Assembly (NCBI GenBank): GCA_937880755.1
Contig: CALGRX010000008.1
Span: 1-64,000 of the forward strand
Source of the DNA: an uncultured Clostridia bacterium
GTDB lineage: Bacteria; Bacillota; Clostridia; Christensenellales; UBA3700
Direction of reading: 5' to 3'
Length of the DNA stretch: 64,000 bases
In this document: in pieces, positions 15,359-23,675 of the stretch
Layout of the letters: each line of letters starts with the position of its first letter
Position numbering within the stretch: position 1 is the stretch's first letter
Made by a program: the position numbers and the translations under genes
Notes under the pieces: generated by a model
What the model was told of the DNA's origin: nothing
Seen by the model: only the letters and a program-made list of their open reading frames with translations
Databases searched by the model: none

Positions 15359-16036
15359 ATGAGAATTTTATTGGTTGAGGACTCGATAAGCTTGTGCGAG
15401 GTACTCACCGAAGTACTACAAAAAGAAAAATACGAAGTGCAATGCGCCTACGACGGCGAAGAGGGGCTTAGCCTTGCAGTGTCGGACATATTCGACCTAA
15501 TTATACTCGACGTGATGATGCCTAAGAAAAACGGCTTCGACGTGCTAAAAGAGTTGAGAGCAAAAAAAATTTCTACACCCGTCATTATGCTGACTGCCCT
15601 ATCGCAAGAATCTAACAAGGTGCAAGGGCTCGACCTAGGCGCGGACGACTATCTATCCAAGCCTTTTTCTACCTCGGAACTGCTGGCGAGAATTAGGGCG
15701 ATTTTGCGTAGAAGAGGCGACCTTACCGTGGAGAACACCCTGTCATATCAAGGCGTTGTGCTCAACTTGTCAAGTTATCAGTTGATTAGGGGAACCAAGT
15801 CGGTCAAGCTGTCGCAAAAAGAGTGCGATATTATGCGCTACTTTATGGAAAGACCACGTTACGTGGCGGAAAAAGAAGCTCTAATCAACAAGGTGTGGGG
15901 CTTCGACAACACCTTCGAGTCCAATTCTTTGGAGGTCTTTATATCCTTTTTGAGAAAAAAGCTATCCTTTATCGACGCGCCTTTCGTCATCAATTCGATA
16001 AGAGGCGTGGGATATCAGTTGGGAGATAAACAATGA
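15359..16036 (+). CDS. OmpR-family response regulator
   Basis: A protein of about 225 residues. The ATG at 15359 is preferred over 15344 because AAGGAGG sits at 15348-15354. The receiver domain (1-115) has the acidic pocket VED, phospho-acceptor Asp51 in IILDVMMP, conserved Thr in MLTA, and Lys101 in LSKPF. The C-terminal winged-helix DNA-binding domain (about 130-225) ends with NSIRGVGYQLG. It overlaps the histidine kinase gene by ATGA, forming a classic two-component pair. Targets are unknown. The inverted repeat 17 bp upstream of the start is a candidate binding site. Confidence 0.95.
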   Translation: MRILLVEDSISLCEVLTEVLQKEKYEVQCAYDGEEGLSLAVSDIFDLIILDVMMPKKNGFDVLKELRAKKISTPVIMLTALSQESNKVQGLDLGADDYLSKPFSTSELLARIRAILRRRGDLTVENTLSYQGVVLNLSSYQLIRGTKSVKLSQKECDIMRYFMERPRYVAEKEALINKVWGFDNTFESNSLEVFISFLRKKLSFIDAPFVINSIRGVGYQLGDKQ

Positions 16037-17262
16037 ATATGTTTCGTGACGCGCAACTAAAGTTTATGCTCATACCGCTATTGGTGTGCGCTACTCTTTT
16101 GTGCGTCGTTTTTTCGGCAATATTTGCCATTGCTTCTACCACCTCCCTCAAGAGCGCTCGCGATTACGTCACCGACGCGCAATCCGTCAGTACGGAAAAG
16201 GCGATGAATTCGGGCTATCAATTTAGATGTATAACCGTGATAGAATTCGCCGACGGACAAGTACTTACGTCAAAAGACGACTTTTTTGCAAACGTCAATA
16301 TATCAAAACTGTTAGACGACGCAAAGGACGGCTCTAACAACGTCATCAAAGCGGGTGAATTGTCGTTGGTAGTAGGCTACAAAAACGACCAATACAACGA
16401 ATATCCCGTAGCAAGATATACCATGTACGATTATTCTTCCGAACGCGCCACACTCAAAAATCTCGTTTTGACGTTGGTGGTGGTATATATTATTACGGTA
16501 TTGATAATCGGTCTGTTGTCTTACTTATTCTCAGCGAGCGCCGTCGAGCCAATGAATATTGCTTTCAAAAAGCAACAAGAACTTATCGCCAACGCTTCGC
16601 ACGAGCTCAAAACGCCTCTTACTATTGCTTTGACCAACATCGACTTGGTTACGAGCGAGCCCAAACAAACGGTACTTGAAAACAAAAAGTGGCTGGATAG
16701 CGCAACCTACCAACTCAAGAGAATGAATAGCTTAGTGTTGCAAATGTTGGAGCTTTCTCGCCTTGAGATGAGAGGCAAGCAGCTTCACCACGACGACGTC
16801 AACCTAAGCGACTTAGCTACGGGCACGCTGTTGTCCTTCGAGGCTTCTATATACGAAAAAAACATATTGCTCACTGCCGATATTGCTCAAGACGTGCATT
16901 ACGAGTGTGATAGAATAGAAGTGGAAAAGTTGATGACTATTCTGCTCGACAACGCCAAAAAGTATACGCCTGAAGAAGGCGAAATAACCTTTACGCTTCA
17001 AAGCTTGCCGAAGGCTATCAAGCTGAGAGTAACCAATTCGGGTAATGGTCTTAGCAAAGAAGAATGTGAAAACGTCTTTGAGAGATTTTATAAATCTGAC
17101 CACTCGCACAAAGAGAGTGGCAACAGTTTCGGACTCGGTCTGTCTATCGCCAAATCGGTAGTAGCATCTCTCGGCGGCAACATAAGGTGTATGAGCGACG
17201 GTATGAGTTGGACTGCGTTCGAGATAACTCTACCCGTCAAGTCTTCCAAAAACGCTAAATAA
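16033..17262 (+). CDS. Sensor histidine kinase
   Basis: A 409-residue membrane kinase. TM1 is about 10-34, an extracellular sensor region about 35-143 with no recognised domain, and TM2 about 144-167. HisKA has the phospho-acceptor His190 in NASHELKTPL, and the HATPase domain has the N box LLDNAKKYTP and G-box SFGLGLSIAKSV. It lacks an obvious HAMP domain between TM2 and HisKA (only about 15 residues). It partners the regulator immediately upstream. A strong hairpin terminator follows. Confidence 0.93.
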   Translation: MNMFRDAQLKFMLIPLLVCATLLCVVFSAIFAIASTTSLKSARDYVTDAQSVSTEKAMNSGYQFRCITVIEFADGQVLTSKDDFFANVNISKLLDDAKDGSNNVIKAGELSLVVGYKNDQYNEYPVARYTMYDYSSERATLKNLVLTLVVVYIITVLIIGLLSYLFSASAVEPMNIAFKKQQELIANASHELKTPLTIALTNIDLVTSEPKQTVLENKKWLDSATYQLKRMNSLVLQMLELSRLEMRGKQLHHDDVNLSDLATGTLLSFEASIYEKNILLTADIAQDVHYECDRIEVEKLMTILLDNAKKYTPEEGEITFTLQSLPKAIKLRVTNSGNGLSKEECENVFERFYKSDHSHKESGNSFGLGLSIAKSVVASLGGNIRCMSDGMSWTAFEITLPVKSSKNAK

Positions 17263-17281
17263 ATCAATACGTATCGACAAA

Positions 17282-17330
17282 AATGCAACCGACGTAAATA
17301 TTCGGTTGCATTGTTCGTTATATTATTTTT
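17282..17330 (+). terminator. Terminator after the two-component operon
   Basis: AATGCAACCGA (17282-17292) and TCGGTTGCATT (17302-17312) form a perfect 11-bp stem followed by a T-rich stretch. Confidence 0.75.
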
Positions 17331-17404
17331 TATGATATTCGTAATAATTTTGTGCTCGATTGGCAATAAAAATTTTTCGCTTGGTTGGATAATCGTTGGT
17401 TATT

Positions 17405-18220
17405 CTATTCTTGCAACAGTTGCATTGCCACCTTGTAGACTTGGTCTTTAGTCAATTTATTACGTTTGGCTACTTGTTTGATTGCTTCCTTCTTGTCAAT
17501 GCCTTGACTAATCTTGTCTTGCAGTTGCTCTTCTATGCTCTTACTCTCCTGCTCAACGGTCTCAATAGGGTGTTCTACTATCAGCACGAACTCACCCTTG
17601 GGATTGTCGATTTGCATCTCTCCCAAAACGCCGATGACGTGGCTCTCGTGAATTTTGGTAAGCTCTTTGACGATATGTACACGCCTATCGCCAAAAGCCG
17701 CGTGCATTACGTCTAGGTCTTTGTTGACGTCGTAAGGTGAACTATAAAACACCAATGCGCTGTCGTAGCCTGCAAGTTTGCCAAGCAATGCCTTTTTGTC
17801 CTTGTCCCTGCTCGGTAAAAAGCCTACGAAGGTCCATATAGGTCTTGTTATTCCGCTGAGCGCCATTGCGCTAGCAACCGCAGTAGGTCCGGGGACAACC
17901 TCTATATCGTAGCCTCTCAAGGTGAGTTGTTCGACCACTATTGCCCCCGGGTCGGAGATGCAAGGCATGCCCGCATCGGTGACGAGCGCAACGCTCTGTC
18001 CTTGGTCGAGCATAGACGCTATCTTCTCGGCGCTCTCCCTCTCGTTGTGTTGATGACAACTAAATAGAGGCTTCTTGATATCGTAATAATTGAGTAGCCC
18101 CAGAGAATGACGAGTATCTTCGCAAGCAATTGCCGACACCTCTTTGAGCGTCTGTATAGCCCTAAACGATACGTCGCCGAGATTGCCTATCGGCGTGCCT
18201 ACCAAGTACAACTTTGCCAT
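17405..18220 (-). CDS. rsmI: 16S rRNA 2'-O-ribose methyltransferase RsmI
   Basis: A 271-residue member of the tetrapyrrole-methylase superfamily. The N-terminus YLVGTPIGNLGD, then ACEDTRHS, VTDAGMPCISDPG, VVPGPTAV and FVGFLPS, are the RsmI signatures. The enzyme 2'-O-methylates the cytidine equivalent to C1402 of 16S rRNA. A C-terminal basic helical extension (about 225-271) follows the catalytic domain. Its start overlaps the cysS stop by one base (TAATG on the minus strand), so it is the third gene of a cysE-cysS-rsmI operon under the T-box. Confidence 0.92.
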   Translation of the reverse strand: MAKLYLVGTPIGNLGDVSFRAIQTLKEVSAIACEDTRHSLGLLNYYDIKKPLFSCHQHNERESAEKIASMLDQGQSVALVTDAGMPCISDPGAIVVEQLTLRGYDIEVVPGPTAVASAMALSGITRPIWTFVGFLPSRDKDKKALLGKLAGYDSALVFYSSPYDVNKDLDVMHAAFGDRRVHIVKELTKIHESHVIGVLGEMQIDNPKGEFVLIVEHPIETVEQESKSIEEQLQDKISQGIDKKEAIKQVAKRNKLTKDQVYKVAMQLLQE

Positions 18221-19608
18221 TAGTTTTTATTGAGCTTGTAGCCGTCTTTGGTGTCGAGGATTGCGTATCCCTTTTGTGCTATTTGCTCTCGCAAGCTATC
18301 CGCCAAAGCGTAATTTTTGTCGGCTTTGGCTTGCTTTCTTTGTTCTGCAAGGTCGATGACGTCTTGAGGTGCGCTCTCTTGCTCGCTCTGCATAGGAGCG
18401 GCTTGGTCGAGGCTCAAGCCCAATACCTTGTCAAAGTCCAAAGCCATAGCGTATACGTCCTTGCTCTTTGGTTCTTTGACCATCTTCCAAAGCACGCCAA
18501 GCGCCATAGGAATGTTGATATCGTCGTCTATTGCGTCGCAAAATTCCTTTTTGTATTTTTCGAGTACCGTAGGATCGGTAGTCGCATTGCTTACCTTGTG
18601 TTCGTATAGCGCGGACAAAAGTCTTGCGTAAGACACCTTGGCTCCGTCCATACCCTCGAAGGTAAAGTTAAGTTTTTTGCGATAATGCGCGTTGAGGCAG
18701 AAGTATCTAAAGTCCATTGCGCTATAACCCATTTCTTCAAGTTGACTGATGCGGTAGGTGTTGCCAAGGCTCTTGGACATTTTGCCGTTGTTGACAAGCA
18801 TAAACTCGCCGTGCATCCAATAATTAACCGTCTTGCAACCCGTGAGCGCTTCGTTTTGCGCAATTTCGTTTTCGTGGTGAACGGGTATATGGTCCACTCC
18901 GCCCGTATGCAAGTCGAATATCTCGCCGAGATACTTTCTGCTCATTGCAGAACACTCGATATGCCAACCGGGATATCCCATGCCCCAAGGGCTAGGCCAT
19001 TGCATTATGTGGTTAGGCTCTGCCTTTTTCCATAACGCAAAGTCGGCAGGATGACGCTTTTGGCTATTGACGTCCACTCTTGCGCCCGCTTGTTGGTCGT
19101 CGAGTTTTAGACGACTAAGTTTGCCATACTCGGGGAATTTGGATATATCAAAGTATATACCGTCGTCGATTTCGTAAGCGTATCCCTTGTCCACCAACGC
19201 TTGCACGTAGTTGATCATATCTTGGATATGGTCGGTGGCTTTGGCAATAATCTCGGGTTTGCCGATATTGAGCTTGTTCAAATCTTCAAAGAATACGCCC
19301 GTATAATATTCGGCTATCTCGTAAGGCGACTTTTGTTGTTCTCTGCTCGCCTTAGCCATTTTGTCTTCGCCGTCGTCGGCGTCGGACATAAGGTGTCCTA
19401 CGTCGGTAATGTTCATTACGCCTTTGATTTTGTAGCCGTCGTATTTGAGCACTCTGCGCAATATATCCATAAAGATATACGTCCTTAGATTGCCTATATG
19501 AGCGTAGTTGTATACCGTTGGTCCACAACTATACATACACACCTTGTTGTCTTTGATTGGTTTGAATTCTTCTTTTTCTCTAGTCAAAGTGTTGTATACT
19601 TTAAGCAT
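18220..19608 (-). CDS. cysS: Cysteinyl-tRNA synthetase
   Basis: A protein of about 462 residues, starting at the ATG at 19608 with AAGGAG upstream. The longer frame from 19644 would run further into cysE. Class I motifs are CGPTVYNYAHIGNLR (HIGH-type) and KMSKSLGN. Zinc ligands are visible as the first Cys in CGPTV, the C/H in WHIECSAM and the H/E of HHENEIAQNE. The C-terminal anticodon-binding domain is intact, so length is normal. It overlaps the cysE end by 8 bp. Control by an upstream T-box with a UGC specifier would link its expression to uncharged tRNA-Cys. Confidence 0.95.
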   Translation of the reverse strand: MLKVYNTLTREKEEFKPIKDNKVCMYSCGPTVYNYAHIGNLRTYIFMDILRRVLKYDGYKIKGVMNITDVGHLMSDADDGEDKMAKASREQQKSPYEIAEYYTGVFFEDLNKLNIGKPEIIAKATDHIQDMINYVQALVDKGYAYEIDDGIYFDISKFPEYGKLSRLKLDDQQAGARVDVNSQKRHPADFALWKKAEPNHIMQWPSPWGMGYPGWHIECSAMSRKYLGEIFDLHTGGVDHIPVHHENEIAQNEALTGCKTVNYWMHGEFMLVNNGKMSKSLGNTYRISQLEEMGYSAMDFRYFCLNAHYRKKLNFTFEGMDGAKVSYARLLSALYEHKVSNATTDPTVLEKYKKEFCDAIDDDINIPMALGVLWKMVKEPKSKDVYAMALDFDKVLGLSLDQAAPMQSEQESAPQDVIDLAEQRKQAKADKNYALADSLREQIAQKGYAILDTKDGYKLNKN

Positions 19609-20305
19609 TGTCTTCTTCTCCTTTTTGTTTAAATTCTTCGGCAAGCAACGCGTCGTCGTTCATAGTGATGCTATACTTGCAAGAGTGTACGTCAAGTTTT
19701 TCTTCGAGTTTTGTCATACGGTCGTTGATTCTCTTGAACTCCTCGAGTATCGGATCGGGCAATTTGGTTTGATTGAGGTCGTCCACGCGCTCGGTGTTTT
19801 GTCTTACTATTCTACCGGGTACGCCTACCACCGTGCAGTGTGGCGGAACGTCTTTGAGCACAACGCTACCCGCGCCTATTTTGCTATCGTGTCCTATCGT
19901 GATTGGCCCGAGCACCTTGGCTCCCGCCGATATCATAACGTTGTCTTGTATGGTCGGATGCCTTTTGCCCGTGTCTTTACCCGTGCCGCCCAACGTTACG
20001 CCTTGGTATATTACCACGTTGCTACCGACCTCCGCCGTCTCGCCTATGACCACTCCTACGCCGTGGTCGATAAATACTCCGCCCGCAATCTTAGCCGCGG
20101 GGTGAATATCCACACCCGTCAATCGCCTCGTGCGAGAAGCAATGGCTTTGGCAAAAAAAATCATCTTGTGATTGTAAAACCAGTGCGCAATACGGTGACG
20201 GAACAAAGCCTTAAATCCGCCGTAAGTAAAAAAGATTTCCGCTTTGTTGCGTGCGGCGGGGTCCTTCTCCATTGCCACTTGCAAGTCTTGTTTTATCTTT
20301 CCCAT
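19601..20305 (-). CDS. cysE: Serine O-acetyltransferase
   Basis: A protein of about 234 residues, start at the ATG at 20305 with AGGAG upstream; a 7-residue longer frame lacks this. The N-terminal helical region is short, as in the Gram-positive/Epsilon form. The left-handed beta-helix carries hexapeptide repeats and the catalytic His residues (IHPAAKIAGGVFIDHG, and GKRHPTI). It makes O-acetylserine from serine and acetyl-CoA, the first step of cysteine synthesis. A C-terminal extension of about 60 residues with a coiled-coil-like segment (LEEFKRINDRMTKLEEKL) follows the helix. It is the first gene after the T-box, before cysS and rsmI. Confidence 0.93.
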   Translation of the reverse strand: MGKIKQDLQVAMEKDPAARNKAEIFFTYGGFKALFRHRIAHWFYNHKMIFFAKAIASRTRRLTGVDIHPAAKIAGGVFIDHGVGVVIGETAEVGSNVVIYQGVTLGGTGKDTGKRHPTIQDNVMISAGAKVLGPITIGHDSKIGAGSVVLKDVPPHCTVVGVPGRIVRQNTERVDDLNQTKLPDPILEEFKRINDRMTKLEEKLDVHSCKYSITMNDDALLAEEFKQKGEEDNA

Positions 20306-20370
20306 TTCTACTCCTATTGATATCAAATAACTCGATACGTATCGTTATTTTCGTTGTTTTTTGCAATACA

Positions 20371-20398
20371 AAAAGCGTCTTTGCTTGCACAAAGACGC
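20371..20398 (-). terminator. T-box-controlled terminator
   Basis: A 9-bp stem, GCGTCTTTG with CAAAGACGC, and a six-base loop, followed on the minus strand by TTTTT. It is the regulated terminator of the cys T-box. Confidence 0.85.
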
Positions 20399-20600
20399 CT
20401 TATGACGCGGTTCCACTTTGATTGGGCTAAAAGCCCCTCTCTATATGCTATAACGGGCACGTCCGCCTTGACATTTCCTTCAAGGAGCGAGTCGACCGCA
20501 CTTTCTTGGTGTATGCCCGAGTGGCTTTCAGCCGCCGACCACTCTCTCTGTCGAACACTTGCCCAATACTCTTGTCGACTATTGCTTGTCTATATATTAT
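20371..20600 (-). ncRNA. T-box riboswitch, probably cysteine-specific
   Basis: On the minus strand the T-box core AAAGTGGAACCGCG lies at 20406-20419, followed by a terminator hairpin GCGTCTTTG/CAAAGACGC (20375-20398) and a T run. Upstream is a long structured stem I region. A TGC in GAAAGTGCGG (20498-20500 on the plus strand as GCA) is a plausible Cys specifier codon. The leader precedes cysE-cysS-rsmI, which matches cysteine sensing: uncharged tRNA-Cys would stabilise the antiterminator. Exact ends are approximate. Confidence 0.88.
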
Positions 20601-20606
20601 ATGTGT

Positions 20607-20635
20607 ATTATAAACTATCGGTCACACTTTGTCAA
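20607..20635 (-). promoter_or_regulatory. Consensus promoter of the T-box/cysE operon
   Basis: On the minus strand: TTGACA (20630-20635), a 17-bp spacer and TATAAT (20607-20612). It sits directly beside the end of argS, placing the RNA start at about 20600. Confidence 0.85.
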
Positions 20636-20639
20636 GCGA

Positions 20640-22331
20640 TTACATTCTTTGAGGCGTTTTGATGCCGAGCATCGTTAAACCGTTGAATATAACTTGCTTG
20701 GTTGCCGACACCAACGACAATCTCGCCTTTTTGATTGCGTCCTCCGCGTTGTTGATATTGTGCTCAAAATAAAATTTGTTAAACGCCTTGGCAACGTCGA
20801 CGATATATCGAGTCAATATGCTCGGCTCGTATTTGCGCGCGCAATCTTTGAGGATATCGGGATATCTGTCAAGAAGTCTGATGAGATCCGCCGACTCCTT
20901 GTTGTCCACTCCCCGATAGTCTGCTACGCAGTCGATTGAGCCGCACCTCTCGAGCAGCGAGTTGCATCTTGCGTAAGTGTATTGTACGTAAGGTCCCGTT
21001 TCGCCGTCAAAGTTGAGGGCTTTGTCGTAACTAAACACCATATCTTTGATACGAGAATTGAATAGTACGCCGAATATAATAGCGCCGACGCCCACCATCT
21101 CCGCCGTAGCTTCTTTGTCGGGCAAATCGGGGTTCTTGTCGTTGATGATATCCAACGCCTTGGCAACCGCCTTGTTGAGCACGTCTTCCAAAAAGACTAC
21201 GTTGCCACCTCTCGTGGAGAGCGCTCCGTCTTCTAGCGACACCATTCCGTGCGCTACGTGCACCATGTCCTTGGACCACTCGCAACCCATCATTTCCAGC
21301 ACTTTGAAGATTTGTCTAAAGTGCAAGTTTTGTTGATATGCTACTACGTATAGACACTTGTAGAAGTCGTAGGTCTGTTTGCGATAAAAAGCCGCCGCCA
21401 TATCTCTGGTTGCGTACAGCGTTGCACCGTCGGCTCTCACCAACAAGCAAGGTGGCATATCTTCTTTATCGTCAAATCTTACTACTTGCGCGCCGTCGCT
21501 AAATTCCAATAGACCAAGTTCTCTCAATCTGTCGAGTACCGGCTCCATTTTGTCGTTGTAGAAGCTCTCGCCCGCATAGCTATCGAACTTGATAGACAAT
21601 CTGTCATATATCTTGCCAACCTCTTTGAGGGTGATTTGCTTGAACCAATCAAATAGCTCCAAAGCCTCTTGGTTGCCGTCCTCTATCGCCTTAAACCACG
21701 CCCTAGCCTCGTCGTTGAGCTTAGGGTTTTGCTCGGCTTCCTTGTGAAATCTTACGTAGATGTCAAGCAGGCCTCTCACGCCTCTATTGTCAATATCTTG
21801 CTTGTCGCCCCACATTTTGTAAGCAACGATAAGTTTGCCAAACTGAGTGCCCCAGTCACCGAGGTGGTTGATACCTACCACGTCGTAGCCTAGCGCACCG
21901 AAGATGCGATACAACGCTCCACCGATAACGGTATTGAGCAAATGTCCCATATGGAAAGGCTTAGCAATATTGACGGAAGAATAGTCGATACATATCGTCT
22001 TGCCCTCGCCCTCGTTGCATTTGCCGTAATCGGCACCTTCGCTAGCAATTCTCTTCAATACCCTCTCGGCAAACTCAGTTTTGTTGAGGGTAAAATTGAC
22101 GTAGCCCGCCACAGCCTCAACCTTGGACAAAAAACCCGGCAATTCTACGCTACTTGCAATATTGTTAGCAATATTGATAGGCGACGTCCTAAAAATCGAA
22201 GCAAACTTGAAGCATGGTAAACAATAGTCGCCCATTGCGCTGTCCTTAGGCAAAGCTATCAAATCGTATATTTCGTTTTCCGCCACGCCGTCAACCTTGA
22301 TAAGTTGAGCAATAAGTCGTTTGTAATCCAT
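20640..22331 (-). CDS. argS: Arginyl-tRNA synthetase
   Basis: A protein of about 563 residues. The ATG at 22331 has AAGGTGG upstream; a GTG at 22337 is an alternative. It has an N-terminal Add1-like domain and the HIGH-type motif KPFHMGHLLNT. The second class I motif is degenerate, as is usual for ArgRS (MVSLEDGALSTRGGNVV). The Gln/His-rich DGATLYATRDMAAAFYRK segment and a C-terminal DALR anticodon-binding domain ending LTMLGIKTPQRM are present. It charges tRNA-Arg. Its start is 7 bp after the ychF stop, so the two form an operon. Confidence 0.95.
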   Translation of the reverse strand: MDYKRLIAQLIKVDGVAENEIYDLIALPKDSAMGDYCLPCFKFASIFRTSPINIANNIASSVELPGFLSKVEAVAGYVNFTLNKTEFAERVLKRIASEGADYGKCNEGEGKTICIDYSSVNIAKPFHMGHLLNTVIGGALYRIFGALGYDVVGINHLGDWGTQFGKLIVAYKMWGDKQDIDNRGVRGLLDIYVRFHKEAEQNPKLNDEARAWFKAIEDGNQEALELFDWFKQITLKEVGKIYDRLSIKFDSYAGESFYNDKMEPVLDRLRELGLLEFSDGAQVVRFDDKEDMPPCLLVRADGATLYATRDMAAAFYRKQTYDFYKCLYVVAYQQNLHFRQIFKVLEMMGCEWSKDMVHVAHGMVSLEDGALSTRGGNVVFLEDVLNKAVAKALDIINDKNPDLPDKEATAEMVGVGAIIFGVLFNSRIKDMVFSYDKALNFDGETGPYVQYTYARCNSLLERCGSIDCVADYRGVDNKESADLIRLLDRYPDILKDCARKYEPSILTRYIVDVAKAFNKFYFEHNINNAEDAIKKARLSLVSATKQVIFNGLTMLGIKTPQRM

Positions 22332-22338
22332 ATCCACC

Positions 22339-23430
22339 TTATACGTTGAAGCGGAAGAGCACCACGTCGCCGTCTTTGATGACGTAATCTTTGCCCTCGC
22401 TCCTTACCTTTCCTTTTTCTTTTGCCGCAGTATAACTACCGAGTTCAAGCAACGTTTGCCAATCTACAATCTCTGCACGGATAAAGCCCTTCTCGAAGTC
22501 GGAGTGTATCTTGCCCGCCGCTTGAGGCGCTTTGGTCCCCTTGGTTATCGTCCAAGCTCTCGTCTCCTTTTCGCCCGCGGTGAGATAGCTGATAAGCCCA
22601 AGCAATTCGTAGCACGCGCTGACTAGTTTGTCAAGTCCGCTCTCGTCAATGCCCAACTCTTGTTGGAACATTGCTTTGTCCTCAGGGTCCATTCCTGCAA
22701 GGTCTTCTTCTATCTTGGCGCATAGAACTATAGTTCTGGCATCGTTGCGAGCCGCATAATCCTTGACTGCCTTGACGTAATCGTTGTCGGGTTGTCCTAT
22801 ATCTCCCTCGCCTATGTTGGCTGCGTAGATGACGGGCTTGGTGGTGAGCAAGAACATATCGTTGATGATTGCTCTCTCGTCGTCGTTCATCTCGATAAGA
22901 CGAGCAGGCTTGCCACTCTCGAGCTCTTGATATACTCTATCGAGAAAATCCGCTTCGACAAGATACTTTTTGTCGCCGCCCTTGGCGCTTGACCTTGCCT
23001 TGGCACTTCTTCTCTGCACCGTCTCCATATCGGCAAAAATCAACTCGAACTCTATCGTTTCGATATCTCTCAAAGGATTGACGCTACCGTCAACGTGCGT
23101 GATATTGGCGTCTTCAAAGCATCTGACCACGTGCACGATTGCGTCGACCTCTCTAATATGCGACAAAAACTTGTTGCCAAGTCCTTCGCCCTTGGACGCA
23201 CCCTTGACGAGTCCTGCAATGTCGACAAATTCCAACACCGTAGGAGTAATCTTTTTGCTGTTGTAGAGTTTTGCCAAAGCCTCGAGTCTCGGGTCGGGCA
23301 CGGCTACCACTCCCACGTTGGGCTCTATGGTGCAAAACGGATAGTTGGCACTCTCCGCCCCTGCTTGAGTAATTGCGTTGAAAAGGGTACTTTTGCCTAC
23401 GTTAGGAAGTCCCACTACGCCTAATTTCAT
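22339..23430 (-). CDS. ychF: Redox-regulated ATPase YchF
   Basis: A 363-residue Obg-family P-loop protein. The N-terminus MKLGVVGLPNVGKSTLFNAIT contains the Walker A site; NYPFCTIEPN, then FVDIAGLVKGAS-K-GEGLGNKFL are the switch regions. The position normally holding NKxD reads YAANIGEGD (N-x-x-E), the known YchF change that favours ATP over GTP. A C-terminal TGS domain ends YVIKDGDVVLFRFNV. The protein binds ribosomes and is linked to translation and stress. It heads the ychF-argS operon. Confidence 0.95.
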   Translation of the reverse strand: MKLGVVGLPNVGKSTLFNAITQAGAESANYPFCTIEPNVGVVAVPDPRLEALAKLYNSKKITPTVLEFVDIAGLVKGASKGEGLGNKFLSHIREVDAIVHVVRCFEDANITHVDGSVNPLRDIETIEFELIFADMETVQRRSAKARSSAKGGDKKYLVEADFLDRVYQELESGKPARLIEMNDDERAIINDMFLLTTKPVIYAANIGEGDIGQPDNDYVKAVKDYAARNDARTIVLCAKIEEDLAGMDPEDKAMFQQELGIDESGLDKLVSACYELLGLISYLTAGEKETRAWTITKGTKAPQAAGKIHSDFEKGFIRAEIVDWQTLLELGSYTAAKEKGKVRSEGKDYVIKDGDVVLFRFNV

Positions 23431-23605
23431 AGTTTACCTCTCGTCTATATAATGTCTATATTATTATAATTAAAAATAAGCTACAAGTAAAGCAAAATCA
23501 TCAAAAGCATTGCTTAGGCTATCTTTTGCATATTTTTCCTGTTGCCCGAGAGAGCCAACCTGTCGCGCGAAAAATAATATCGTTATTAGCAATACCTACA
23601 AAAAA

Positions 23606-23619
23606 CTCGATACGTGTCT
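23606..23619. repeat. CTCGATACG intergenic motif
   Basis: CTCGATACGTGTCT, preceded by AAAAA. Related copies lie at 20331-20344 (CTCGATACGTATCG, fully palindromic core) and 32900-32913 (CTCGATACGGGTCG), and a partial copy at 17266-17276. Three copies precede minus-strand genes. Confidence 0.45.
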
Positions 23620-23639
23620 ATTATTTGGAAAAATCGCTA

Positions 23640-23668
23640 TCAAAAAAGGACAAGGCTTTCGCCTTGTC
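23640..23668 (-). terminator. Terminator after the lipoprotein gene
   Basis: GACAAGGC-TTTC-GCCTTGTC (23649-23668), followed on the minus strand by CTTTTTTG. It is a standard intrinsic terminator for the gene ending at 23676. Confidence 0.85.
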
Positions 23669-23675
23669 GATTCTT

